Below, one piece after another: positions 7,816-15,981 of a DNA stretch of 44,653 nt. Below the pieces are notes generated by a model. It did no database searches. It had not been told where the DNA came from and saw nothing but the letters and a program-made list of their open reading frames with translations. Positions within the stretch are counted from its first letter, which is position 1. Every line of letters starts with the position of its first letter. The stretch comes from Pseudomarimonas arenosa (GTDB lineage Bacteria; Pseudomonadota; Gammaproteobacteria; Xanthomonadales; Xanthomonadaceae), in the NCBI RefSeq assembly GCF_014841215.1, contig NZ_JACYTR010000038.1:1-44653 (forward strand), read 5' to 3'. A program made the position numbers and the translations under genes.

Positions 7816-10143
7816 TCAGAACGGCAGATCAATCCCCGGCCGAGTGGCTTCGATTTCAGCCCGGAACGCCGCCTGGATGCGTGCCAGCGCCTGCTCGTTG
7901 TCGGCCTCGAAACGGAGCACCAAACAGGGAGTGGTGTTCGAGCAGCGGACCAGGCCCCAGCCGTCCGGCCAATCGGCACGCACGCCGTCGATGGTGAAGA
8001 TCTTGGCACCATCGAATTGCGCGCGCTCACGGAATTGGTCCATGAAGGCATAGTGTTCGCCCTCTTCCATGTCGACCTTGATCTCCGGTGTGGCCACGCT
8101 ATCGGGCAGTTCTTCGAAGATCTCCTGCGGCTCACGATCATCGGCGGCGAGAATCTCCAGTAGACGAGCCGCTGAGTAGATGCCGTCGTCGAACCCGAAC
8201 CAGCGTTCGCGGAAGAAAAAGTGCCCGCTCATCTCACCGGCCAACTCGGCACCGGTCTCGCGCATCTTCGCCTTGATCAGTGAGTGTCCGGTCTTCCACA
8301 TCACCGGGCTACCGCCGTGACGCAAGATCTGTCCGGACAGGTGCCCGCTGCACTTAACATCATAAATCACTGCGGCACCGGGATTGCGGCTCAGTACGTC
8401 CTGAGCGAACAGCATCAGCAATCGATCGGGGAAGATGATCTTGCCGCTACTGGTCACCACGCCAAGCCGATCACCGTCCCCATCAAAGGCCATACCCAGT
8501 TCGGCGCCCGTCCGCTGGACGGCGGTAATCAGGTCACGCAGGTTGTTCGGATCACTGGGGTCAGGGTGGTGATTGGGAAACTCACCATCGACATCGCAAT
8601 ACAGACATTCGACTTCGCAGCCAATCGACTCCAGCACTTCCGGCGCAATCGCCCCCGGCACGCCGTTGCCACAGTCGATCACCACGCGCATGCGGCGCTC
8701 GAGCTGCACGTCAGACGAGATCCGATCGATGTAGTCGCGACTGACATCCATCGACTGCAGGCCACCCTTGCCATCGCCCCTCAGACGATCATCGGCAATT
8801 CGGTCGTACAGATCGGTAATCGCCGCGCCGGACAGGGTCTCTCCACCGATCACGATCTTGAAGCCGTTGTAGTCGGGCGGATTGTGGCTGCCCGTCACTG
8901 CCACGCAGGAGCCGGTTTGCAGGTGATAGCTGGCGAAATACACCACAGGCGTGGCGGCCTGACCGATATCGATCACATCGCAGCCCGCAGCCCGCAAGCC
9001 TTCTATCAAGGCGGCCGACAGATCCGGACCCGACAGACGACCGTCGCGGCCCACCACGATTTCGCGCAAGCCCTGGTCCTGCATCGCGCTGCCGATGGAC
9101 TGGCCGATCAGTCGAGCGACACTGGTGTCGAGTGTCTTGCCGAGCACGCCGCGGATGTCGTAGGCGCGGAAGATGCTGCGGTCGACGGCCACCGGCGCCG
9201 ACTTCGGCTTGGCGCTGTCTTTTGCCTTGGCGCCGGCACCGTTCTTGCTGGCAGCGGCAGCGCGCTGTGCTTCGGGTGCTGCCACTGCACTTTCGGCCCG
9301 CAGCGTCTCGTCAAAGGTGGGCTCCTGCGGCGCCCGCTCAACCGCTCTCGACCCATAGCGACGCCCCGCTCCCCACAGCAGCACCGCGGCAATGAACGCC
9401 ACACCGCCCAGCCCCACCGCCACCATCGGAGTGGCGCCAATCAGGCTGGTTGGCATCGCCGAGGCCAGTTTGAAATTCGAATTCGAAACCTGGGTCGCCT
9501 GCGCCACATTGCGAATAGCGGAGTCGCCGTGACTGACCACGACTTCGCTGTCCCAACGCAGCTCGATCAGGCCAGCACCGATTTCCACCGCACGAATCGG
9601 ATCGGCCAGGCCAGCGAAGGGCACCTCGGCGTAGACCAGGGCCAGGGCGCGATTGCCGTCGCGGATGGCCCAGGCCAAGCCCAGTCCGAGGGCGCCGCTC
9701 TTGCCGGTGGGGCCGATGGCAACGCCGGATTCGGTCAATCCAGCGCCCAACACAGCCAGGCGACCAAACCCGAGGTCGGGATATTGTTCCATGATGACTT
9801 CCAACCGCCCCGGGTATACCGCAGCGGATTGGACCGTTGGCCAGGCTTCCTGCAGTCGCTTGGCCGCGTCTTCGAGAGCCCCGGCCTCTACGTCGGCGCG
9901 AAAGTAAGGGTCGGTAGCGGCCCGCTCGAATTGCTCACGCTGATGGCTCAGGTGCGTGCTCAGGGCGGCCGCCAGCCGATCGCGCTCGCCGATGATGTCG
10001 ACGCTGACCGGCCCGCGGCTCATGCGATCGAGGCCGCTCCAGGCAAAAAACAGGCCCGCCAACACAGCCAGCAGGGCCAACAGATAGGCCGCGCCCCGCA
10101 CTGGATTGCCTTCAAGGCCTAGCTTTGCCATCAGGTCACGCAT
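7816..10143 (-). CDS. Membrane-anchored phosphomannomutase/phosphoglucomutase
   Basis: Interconverts hexose 6-phosphates and 1-phosphates for sugar nucleotides used in surface polysaccharide (AlgC/XanA family). The C-terminal catalytic part (about residues 320-775) has phosphoserine 419 in TGSHNP, the metal loop DGDGD at 554-558, the sugar loop GEMSGH near 636-641 and the phosphate-binding RCSNTTP. Unlike the roughly 450-residue classical enzymes, it carries about 320 extra N-terminal residues: a membrane helix (17-36), about 200 residues probably outside the membrane, a second helix (240-258) and an Ala/Lys-rich linker. I chose ATG 10143, preceded by AAGGCGG; the frame continues upstream across dut but that part looks like non-coding translation. 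Third in a coaBC-dut-PMM row, 38 bp after dut. Confidence 0.92.
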   Translation of the reverse strand: MRDLMAKLGLEGNPVRGAAYLLALLAVLAGLFFAWSGLDRMSRGPVSVDIIGERDRLAAALSTHLSHQREQFERAATDPYFRADVEAGALEDAAKRLQEAWPTVQSAAVYPGRLEVIMEQYPDLGFGRLAVLGAGLTESGVAIGPTGKSGALGLGLAWAIRDGNRALALVYAEVPFAGLADPIRAVEIGAGLIELRWDSEVVVSHGDSAIRNVAQATQVSNSNFKLASAMPTSLIGATPMVAVGLGGVAFIAAVLLWGAGRRYGSRAVERAPQEPTFDETLRAESAVAAPEAQRAAAASKNGAGAKAKDSAKPKSAPVAVDRSIFRAYDIRGVLGKTLDTSVARLIGQSIGSAMQDQGLREIVVGRDGRLSGPDLSAALIEGLRAAGCDVIDIGQAATPVVYFASYHLQTGSCVAVTGSHNPPDYNGFKIVIGGETLSGAAITDLYDRIADDRLRGDGKGGLQSMDVSRDYIDRISSDVQLERRMRVVIDCGNGVPGAIAPEVLESIGCEVECLYCDVDGEFPNHHPDPSDPNNLRDLITAVQRTGAELGMAFDGDGDRLGVVTSSGKIIFPDRLLMLFAQDVLSRNPGAAVIYDVKCSGHLSGQILRHGGSPVMWKTGHSLIKAKMRETGAELAGEMSGHFFFRERWFGFDDGIYSAARLLEILAADDREPQEIFEELPDSVATPEIKVDMEEGEHYAFMDQFRERAQFDGAKIFTIDGVRADWPDGWGLVRCSNTTPCLVLRFEADNEQALARIQAAFRAEIEATRPGIDLPF

Positions 10144-10181
10144 AACAGTTGGATCCGCCTTGTTGAACTTCAGGTAATCAG

Positions 10182-10640
10182 CTAACGCACACCGGTATGG
10201 CCGAAACCACCGGTTCCGCGTTCGCTGGTGACGAACTCGTCGACAAGGGCCAGTGTTGCCCGCGCAACGGGCAAGAACACCAACTGTGCAACGCGATCCC
10301 CCGGCTGGATGGTAATCGGCTCTGCGCTGCGGTTCCACAGGCTGATCTGCAATGGTCCCTGGTAATCGGCGTCAATCAGACCGACCAGATTGCCCAAAAC
10401 CAAACCCTTGTTATGTCCGAGCCCGGAACGCGGCAGGATCACCGCGCACAGTTCGGCGTCGCCGATGTGGATGGCAACGCCCGACGGCACCAGACTGGCC
10501 TGCCCGGGCGCGAGCTGCAGGGGCGCATCCAGCATGGCGCGAAGATCCATGCCGGCACTGGCGCGGGTGGCGTAGGCGGGCAATGGAAACTCGGCGCCCA
10601 GGCGCGCGTCGAGGATCTTCAGTTCCACTGGCGAACTCAT
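10182..10640 (-). CDS. dut: Deoxyuridine 5'-triphosphate nucleotidohydrolase
   Basis: Trimeric dUTPase that removes dUTP and supplies dUMP for thymidylate. At 152 residues it has standard length. The five family motifs are present: [38 protein letters not shown] and the C-terminal [10 protein letters not shown] that closes over the active site. Its ATG overlaps the coaBC stop by 4 bp (ATGA), showing translational coupling. Cytoplasmic. Confidence 0.97.
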   Translation of the reverse strand: MSSPVELKILDARLGAEFPLPAYATRASAGMDLRAMLDAPLQLAPGQASLVPSGVAIHIGDAELCAVILPRSGLGHNKGLVLGNLVGLIDADYQGPLQISLWNRSAEPITIQPGDRVAQLVFLPVARATLALVDEFVTSERGTGGFGHTGVR

Positions 10641-11851
10641 CTAGCACTCCATTGCTCAGCAATCAGTTGCAGCAGCCGTCGGGCCACCGTTTGCTTGTCG
10701 CCCAAGCCGATGTCCTCGCCGCCGCCTGGCCAGAACACCGACAAAGCGTTGTCGCATGACTCGAAGCCGCAATGCGGCAACCCGACCTGATTGGCAGCGA
10801 TCATGTCCAGGCGCTTGCGCTGCAGCTTGTCGCGGGCGTGTTTCTCCACGTCGTTGGTCTCGGCGGCAAACCCGACAACGAAAGGCCGATCGTCACGTGC
10901 CGCCACGTCGGCCAGGATGTCGGGGTTGAGCGTCAGGCGCAGCTGCCACTCGTCACCGCTCTTCTTGCGCTTGCAGTTCATCGGCTCGGCCGGCCGGTAA
11001 TCGGCCACCGCCGCCGCACCAATGTAGATATCCTGCCCGGGCAGCTCACGGAACACCGCCTGATGCATTTCCAGCGCGGAGCGCACATCCAGGCGACGCA
11101 CACCGGCCGGGGTTGCCAGCTGCACCGGCCCCGCCACGAGGGTGACTTCGGCACCGGCCGCCACCGCCGCCGCGGCCAAGGCAAAGCCCATTTTTCCAGA
11201 GCTGCGATTGCCGACATAGCGCACTGGATCGATGTCTTCCAGAGTCGGGCCGGCCGTCATCAGCACACGAGCGCCGGCCAGCTTGCCGGCCAGGTCCTGC
11301 AACTCCGGACTCGGAAAGATCGCTCCGACAATCTCCAGCGGCTCCAGCATGCGCCCCAGGCCAATGTCGCCACAGGCCTGCACACCGGCCGCCGGGCCTA
11401 TGATGCGGGCGCCACGACCGCGCAAGGTACTGAGGTTGGCCTGCACCGCCGGGTGGGCCCACATCTGCTGATTCATCGCCGGGGCCAGGCACAGAGGCGC
11501 TGCCGATGCCAGGGTCAGCGTCGTCAGCAGGTCATCGCCCATCCCCGCGGCCAGACGGGCGATCAGGTCGGCGGTGGCCGGCGCGATGACGATCAAATCC
11601 GCCCAGCGCGCCAACTCGATATGCCCCATGGCCGCTTCTGCCGCTTGATCCCAGGCCGATTGCCGCACCGGATGACCCGACAAGGCCTGGAAACTCAAGG
11701 GGGTGACAAACTGCGTCGCCGCTTCGGTCATCACTACCTGCACCTCGCACCCCCGCTCGCGCAGGCGACGCACCAGGTCCAATGACTTGTAGGCCGCAAT
11801 GCCTCCCGCCACACCCAGCAGGATCCGTTTGCCGGGCTGGTTCTCGGCCAT
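10637..11851 (-). CDS. coaBC: Phosphopantothenoylcysteine decarboxylase / phosphopantothenate-cysteine ligase
   Basis: Bifunctional flavoprotein for two consecutive steps of coenzyme A synthesis. The N-terminal CoaC half begins [18 protein letters not shown] and contains the substrate-binding APAMNQQMW. The C-terminal CoaB half has the [15 protein letters not shown] motif and a Lys-rich NCKRKKSG loop. The product is 404 residues from ATG 11851, which has AGGGAG at good spacing; a TTG 21 bp earlier is in frame but less likely. First gene of the leftward coaBC-dut-PMM set, divergent from radC; the same neighbourhood is known in Pseudomonas and Xanthomonas. Confidence 0.96.
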   Translation of the reverse strand: MAENQPGKRILLGVAGGIAAYKSLDLVRRLRERGCEVQVVMTEAATQFVTPLSFQALSGHPVRQSAWDQAAEAAMGHIELARWADLIVIAPATADLIARLAAGMGDDLLTTLTLASAAPLCLAPAMNQQMWAHPAVQANLSTLRGRGARIIGPAAGVQACGDIGLGRMLEPLEIVGAIFPSPELQDLAGKLAGARVLMTAGPTLEDIDPVRYVGNRSSGKMGFALAAAAVAAGAEVTLVAGPVQLATPAGVRRLDVRSALEMHQAVFRELPGQDIYIGAAAVADYRPAEPMNCKRKKSGDEWQLRLTLNPDILADVAARDDRPFVVGFAAETNDVEKHARDKLQRKRLDMIAANQVGLPHCGFESCDNALSVFWPGGGEDIGLGDKQTVARRLLQLIAEQWSAR

Positions 11852-11968
11852 CGCGCATCTCCCTGTCCTCAACGAGAGGAAATCTTACCCGAAGCGCCAC
11901 AAAAGACTGCTTATTCGCCGCCATGACGAGGAGCAAACTCGCCATGGATCGCATGACAAGGCAGCCCG

Positions 11969-12634
11969 ATGACTATCAAACAGTGGCCGGCGGATGAACG
12001 GCCGAGAGAGAAACTGCTGCGCTGCGGCGCCAGCCGGCTGTCTGACGCCGAATTGCTGGCGATCTTCCTCGGCTCCGGCGGCCGCGGCGAAGATGCGGTA
12101 GCGGTGGGCCGGCGCCTGATTGGCGAGGCCGGAGGACTACGCCCTCTGCTCGAACGACTGCAGAAGGAGGGCCGTGGCATCGGCCCGGTGGCACGCTGCC
12201 GTTTGTTGGCTGGACTGGAGCTGGGCAGTCGCCATTGGCAAGAGAAGCTCAGTCGCGGCGAGGGACTCAGCTCGCCGCGCGATGCCGGTGAGCTGTTTCG
12301 CTGCCGCCTGCGCGACCGCACCAACGAAGTGTTCGCCGCCGCCTTTCTTGACACCCGGCACCGACTGATCGCGTTCGAAGAGCTGGCACAGGGTGGGATC
12401 GACGGCGCGGAAGTGCATCCACGCGAGATTGTCCGGCGCTGTCTGCAGCACAACGCGGCCGCCCTGCTGGTCGGCCACAATCACCCGAGCGGCGTGGCCG
12501 AGCCGAGCCGCGCCGATCAGCTGCTGACCGAGCGCCTGAAGCAGGCGTTGGGGCTGATCGACGTCCGCCTGCTGGATCACTTCATCATCGGCGACGGCCC
12601 CCCTTTGTCACTGGCTGAACGCGGCTGGCTGTAG
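11969..12634 (+). CDS. radC: RadC family protein (JAB/MPN domain)
   Basis: UPF0758/RadC protein of 221 residues. N-terminal helix-hairpin-helix-like segment (ASRLSDAELLAIFLGSG), then a JAB1/MPN-type metalloprotease-like domain with the zinc motif GHNHPSG and the following Asp in SRADQL. The name RadC is historical; a direct DNA-repair role has not held up and the biochemical activity is uncertain. Divergent from coaBC with about 117 bp between the starts, as in many gammaproteobacteria. Confidence 0.95.
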   Translation: MTIKQWPADERPREKLLRCGASRLSDAELLAIFLGSGGRGEDAVAVGRRLIGEAGGLRPLLERLQKEGRGIGPVARCRLLAGLELGSRHWQEKLSRGEGLSSPRDAGELFRCRLRDRTNEVFAAAFLDTRHRLIAFEELAQGGIDGAEVHPREIVRRCLQHNAAALLVGHNHPSGVAEPSRADQLLTERLKQALGLIDVRLLDHFIIGDGPPLSLAERGWL

Positions 12635-12649
12635 CGGCGGCGCGCTGAG

Positions 12650-12664
12650 ACGTATACTGCGGGC
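12650..12664 (+). promoter_or_regulatory. Possible -10 region for the HD-domain gene
   Basis: The sequence around 12653-12658 reads TATACT followed directly by GCGGG, the same layout (near-consensus -10 plus GC block) as the putative argS and speE promoters here. No good -35 box is visible, so the call is weak. Confidence 0.3.
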
Positions 12665-12707
12665 CGACAGGGCGGATCGGGTCCGGCCAGGAGCCAACGC
12701 AGGCGTG

Positions 12708-13757
12708 ATGCTGCGACTTAACAATGTCTTTCCCGCTGACGGCGTCGAGCGCGCGATCGCCGATCTGCCAACCGCGCACCGGCTGCTGTCCGAGTGCCGT
12801 CCTGACGTGCTGCAATTCCTGGCGCGACGAAGGGCCCGACTGCTGGCGCATTTTGGCGCCGAGGCACAGCACAAGATCGAACAGGTCGAGGGCGCTCTGA
12901 AACTCAGCCTGGCGCGGTTCGGCATGCGCCATGGCAGCTGGGGTGATGATTTCCATCACTACCACAACGAAAATCACGCGATGGAGATCCTCGACGGCCG
13001 ACTCGGCCGGCTGATGGACAGCGCCGGCCTCGATGCGCTGCCGCTGGATGCCTGGCTGGCCCTGTCGCTGTTCGCCACCTGCCATGATCTGCGGCAACGC
13101 GAGCTCGTCGACTTCAGCCATCCGATCGGCAATAACGAAGCTGCCAGTATTTGCGAAACACGGCGGATTCTGGCCCTGTGCGGTTTCGACAGTCAGCGCG
13201 ACCGGGCATTGTATATCGCGCTGGAAATGATGATTGCCGGCTCGACCTTTGACCCTCGCCCGACCCCGCCCCCCGGCGAATTCAACACCGCCGAGGTGGT
13301 GACCACAGCCGGGGCGCTGGCGCCGGCATTGGATGCACTGCTTGATCGAGAGCTGCCGGGTTGGCGCGACGATGATGATGCGGTGCGTGCCCTGGAGCTC
13401 ACCCAGGTGGCCTCCGACCTGGACACCGCCAACGTCGGCGAGGCCTTCCCCTGGCTGGCGGAAAGCGCCACCCGGCTGTGCCAGGAGCGTGAAATGCGCA
13501 GCGGCCGCTCACTGGACAAGGTCGATTCAGGCCAACCCTGTGTGGGCTTTCTGAGCGACGGCCAGGAGCGCTATTTCTTTGAGCTGCACAAATTCTGTTC
13601 CGACATCGGCCGCGCCGCATTCGCACCGACCAAGGAGCAGAATGCCGAGCGACTGCGTCGGGTATCGGCCTCGGTGCGCGACCGCTTCAAGCAGCAGCCC
13701 GCGACCAACGGCCAGCAGGTGGTGGAAGCCTTTTCAGCGCTATCGCTGGCTGGCTGA
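12708..13757 (+). CDS. HD-superfamily, cyclic-nucleotide-phosphodiesterase-like protein
   Basis: Uncharacterised protein of 349 residues, no signal peptide. Its middle resembles the class I cyclic nucleotide phosphodiesterase branch of the HD superfamily: YHNENH at 85-90, His-Asp in ATCHDLRQRE at 126-127, GNNEAAS with Glu144 in the place of a family Asn/Glu pair, and a late Asp in VASDLDTANVG at 236-239. Together these could make a metal site for phosphoester hydrolysis. The usual HDxxHxG of animal-type enzymes is not conserved (HDLRQRE instead), so the substrate is open: a cyclic nucleotide, another phosphoester, or none. ATG 12708 is preceded by GTG 12705; a GGAG lies some distance upstream. 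A strong hairpin follows the gene. Confidence 0.6.
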   Translation: MLRLNNVFPADGVERAIADLPTAHRLLSECRPDVLQFLARRRARLLAHFGAEAQHKIEQVEGALKLSLARFGMRHGSWGDDFHHYHNENHAMEILDGRLGRLMDSAGLDALPLDAWLALSLFATCHDLRQRELVDFSHPIGNNEAASICETRRILALCGFDSQRDRALYIALEMMIAGSTFDPRPTPPPGEFNTAEVVTTAGALAPALDALLDRELPGWRDDDDAVRALELTQVASDLDTANVGEAFPWLAESATRLCQEREMRSGRSLDKVDSGQPCVGFLSDGQERYFFELHKFCSDIGRAAFAPTKEQNAERLRRVSASVRDRFKQQPATNGQQVVEAFSALSLAG

Positions 13758-13817
13758 CTGGCCTGCTCGCCCGTCGAGCAGCACTTGCCACTTGCCGAAT
13801 CCCGAATCGCGAAAAAG

Positions 13818-13849
13818 AAACGGCCCGCCGAGAGCGTGGCGGGCCGTTT
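13818..13849 (-). terminator. Rho-independent terminator, probably bidirectional
   Basis: AAACGGCCCGCC (13818-13829) pairs exactly with GGCGGGCCGTTT (13838-13849) around an 8-base loop. On the minus strand the stem is followed by CTTTTTC, suiting termination of the secreted-protein gene that ends at 13875. On the plus strand it could also stop transcripts from the HD-domain gene. Confidence 0.85.
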
Positions 13850-13874
13850 CAAGCTCTGCTGGAGCTAACTCAGA

Positions 13875-15575
13875 TCACTGACCCGGCAGGTTGGCGGTCC
13901 AGCCCTGGGTCCAGTTGTCACGCGGGCCGGCGAAGGCGCCAACGTAGGTGGTCGGAATGAACCACGGATCGTTCGGCGTGGCACCGCCGGTCAGCAGCGG
14001 CGAGCTGGCATTCGGCAGGAACCCGCTCAGGTCCGGGTCGCCGGCGCGATTGCCGGTGCCGGCGTTGTACCAGGCGCTGACCAGGTACGGCAGCGGATCG
14101 GGGTCGGCCGAACCGGCGCTGTCTTCGAACTGGCCGCCGGTGCAGCTACCCACGAAGGAGTTGCTAATCGACAGCTCTTCGCCCTGTGCGGTGGCCGTGC
14201 CCAGCGCAAAGGTGCCGGCACTGTCCAGGTTCAAGCAGCGGTCTTTGAAGCCGGTGACCACGACGCCGTAGTAGTTGCCGCCGGTGCCGCGGCGCAGACG
14301 CATGCCTTCGTTGCCATTGGCGCTGCCAACCAGGGTCAGGTTGGCAATGGTGGGGCGGGTACGCGGCTCTTTGTCGTTGTTGCTCGAATCATTGTCCGAC
14401 TCGATGCCGTTGGAATCCGAACCGATGTCGGTGTTCTCGCCCTGGAAGACCAACGCATGCTGGATGTTGCCACTGTAGCCCTGATCAAAATCGAGGCAGT
14501 CATCACCCATGTTCGAGCAAACCAGGTAGCGGGCGTTGACCGAACCGCCGAAGAACTCGAAACCGTCGTCCTTGCCCCCATCGGTCTGCACATATTCGAT
14601 CTTGGTGCCGTTGCCGACGCCAAGCAGGGTCAGTGCATTCAGCTCTTCGTTCTGACGCACGGCGAAGCCGGCCCAGAGAATGCGCACGTAACGCAGCGAA
14701 CCCGAGTTGTCGTCGAGCTGGGTGCCGCCGTAGGTGATTTCCGGCACCGCTTCGAAGGTGCAGGGCTGGCCAGCCGCGGCATCGTTGCAGGTTGAGTTGC
14801 CGGCGATCACCAGGCCCGACCACGAACCCACTTCAGGACGCGGGCCAGTAAAGGTGATCGGCTGCTCGGCGGTGCCTTCAGCGTAGATTTGGCCGCCGGC
14901 CTTCACCGCAACGAAGTTCGGCACAGAGTCATCGTCCGCGCCCTGCACGGTCACGCCCGGCGCGATGATCAGGCGGCCGCCGGATTCGACGCTGACCTGA
15001 CCATTGACGATGTACTTCTTGCCGGCCGGCAAGAACAGGTCGTTGCTGATGCTGCTCGGCAGGTCGCAGTCATTGCCGTTGGCGCTGGTGCCGGCCGGGC
15101 AAGTGCTGACCGGCATGTTGCACTGGCTGGAGGTCAACGAGTCCACGTTGAGGCTGGGAGCCAGACTCAGGCCGAAGTCCGACAGGCCGGAGTCAGCGGC
15201 ATCAAACGCCATTTCTATGGCGCCACAGGAGATCGCCAGATCGACGGTGCCGACCTGATCAAACACCGGCGCTCCCGGCGCAGCAAATTGCCCACCGGTG
15301 ACTACGGACACTGGCACGCCGGTGTAGTCGAACTGGCCAGCCACGGTCGGAAACGAACCGGTCAACCACAGTTGGTTGCCTTCGGCGTCGTAGGTAAAGA
15401 ACGTGAAAAAGAACAGGTTGGCGGCTGGGATGTAGTCAACCATCATGCCCTTGTTCGTGCCTACCGGGCCGGTCCAGGCGCCATCGAACGATTCATTGAT
15501 GTGATTGGCGGACGCAGTACCCACCAGGGCGGTCGTGCAGGCGAGCGCGAGCAGCGACTTACGGAACTTGGACAT
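13875..15575 (-). CDS. Secreted/surface protein with right-handed-repeat-like C-terminal region
   Basis: Exported protein of 566 residues, function unknown. Signal peptide MSKFRKSLLALACTTALVGTASA, start ATG 15575. Residues about 25-150 form a domain with GAWTGPVGTNKGM and FFTFFTYDAEGNQLWLTG, a pattern I recognise from many secreted proteins of this bacterial group. After a Cys-rich linker (NMPVSTCPAGTSANGNDCDLP) the rest (about 185-560) reads like a beta-helix-type protein with many Gly/Asn/Asp turns (GLVIAGNSTCND, LRYVRILWAGFA, DDGFEFFGGSVNARYL). Similar C-terminal regions occur beside TonB-dependent receptors, often misnamed. It lies downstream of such a receptor but with its own probable promoter. 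Likely a surface partner of the receptor; ligand unknown. Confidence 0.7.
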   Translation of the reverse strand: MSKFRKSLLALACTTALVGTASANHINESFDGAWTGPVGTNKGMMVDYIPAANLFFFTFFTYDAEGNQLWLTGSFPTVAGQFDYTGVPVSVVTGGQFAAPGAPVFDQVGTVDLAISCGAIEMAFDAADSGLSDFGLSLAPSLNVDSLTSSQCNMPVSTCPAGTSANGNDCDLPSSISNDLFLPAGKKYIVNGQVSVESGGRLIIAPGVTVQGADDDSVPNFVAVKAGGQIYAEGTAEQPITFTGPRPEVGSWSGLVIAGNSTCNDAAAGQPCTFEAVPEITYGGTQLDDNSGSLRYVRILWAGFAVRQNEELNALTLLGVGNGTKIEYVQTDGGKDDGFEFFGGSVNARYLVCSNMGDDCLDFDQGYSGNIQHALVFQGENTDIGSDSNGIESDNDSSNNDKEPRTRPTIANLTLVGSANGNEGMRLRRGTGGNYYGVVVTGFKDRCLNLDSAGTFALGTATAQGEELSISNSFVGSCTGGQFEDSAGSADPDPLPYLVSAWYNAGTGNRAGDPDLSGFLPNASSPLLTGGATPNDPWFIPTTYVGAFAGPRDNWTQGWTANLPGQ

Positions 15576-15660
15576 AACAACCTCGATTGACAGGGGAGAC
15601 AGCGGCGCAACGCCGAGCGGACAAGGTAAGAGCCGCGGTTTGCAGAACCTTTGCTGTTTT

Positions 15661-15678
15661 GTGTCAGTCCGATGACAC
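15661..15678. repeat. Hairpin in the leader of the secreted-protein gene
   Basis: GTGTCA (15661-15666) and TGACAC (15673-15678) are perfect complements around a 6-base loop. It lies in the likely 5' leader of the gene starting at 15575, about 86 bp before its ATG. Confidence 0.45.
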
Positions 15679-15708
15679 GGCGCCTTGATTGCGCGGAACG
15701 GCCTGCAA

Positions 15709-15744
15709 GTTATGGATCCGGCCAATTGAAGTTCTCAATTGGCC
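15709..15744 (-). promoter_or_regulatory. Probable promoter overlapped by a perfect dyad (candidate operator)
   Basis: GGCCAATTGA (15720-15729) and TCAATTGGCC (15735-15744) form a perfect 10-bp inverted repeat with a 5-base centre. On the minus strand TTGAGA (15733-15738), 18 bp, CATAAC (15709-15714) can act as -35 and -10 boxes for the secreted-protein gene, so the dyad covers the -35 and part of the spacer. That is where a repressor or activator would bind. The promoter boxes are only moderate matches. Confidence 0.5.
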
Positions 15745-15832
15745 GAATCAATGAAGCCGCCCACGGAAGGGCTGCTCGCGAGCGGCGCCGAAAGCCCTGC
15801 GAAGCGCTCGCGAGTCCGGGCCGCACCGAACT

Positions 15833-15879
15833 CCCGGGGCTTGAAGTTGAACAGGATGTTCAAACTTCAAGTTGCCGGG
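15833..15879. terminator. Long imperfect hairpin downstream of the TonB-dependent receptor
   Basis: CCCGGGG-CTTGAAG-TTGAAC (15833-15852) pairs with the segment 15858-15879 with one bulge and a short mismatch next to the outer CCCGG/CCGGG. It begins 103 bp after the receptor stop codon. There is no T-run, so it could be an mRNA-stabilising structure or a factor-assisted terminator separating the operon from the secreted-protein gene. Confidence 0.45.
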
Positions 15880-15981
15880 TGAATATTACATTCAAGTGAC
15901 GCTGGCGACAGCGCAGGCGGCACGCAACGCACCTTGATGTTCAGAAGCAGCGTGCAACGCGCGAGAGGCGCCGACGCCCGA

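Noticed and set aside
8284-10122. 612-codon open frame opposite the phosphomannomutase gene
   Set aside because: Antisense frame in GC-rich coding DNA; the translation is rich in His, Arg and Gln, has no recognisable motif, and the other strand encodes a clear enzyme.
13794-13807. Two near-identical heptamers (GCCGAAT, CCCGAAT) after the HD gene, possibly related to the GGTGATT array
   Set aside because: Only two units with a mismatch, and different from the array unit; too little to call a repeat family from this window.
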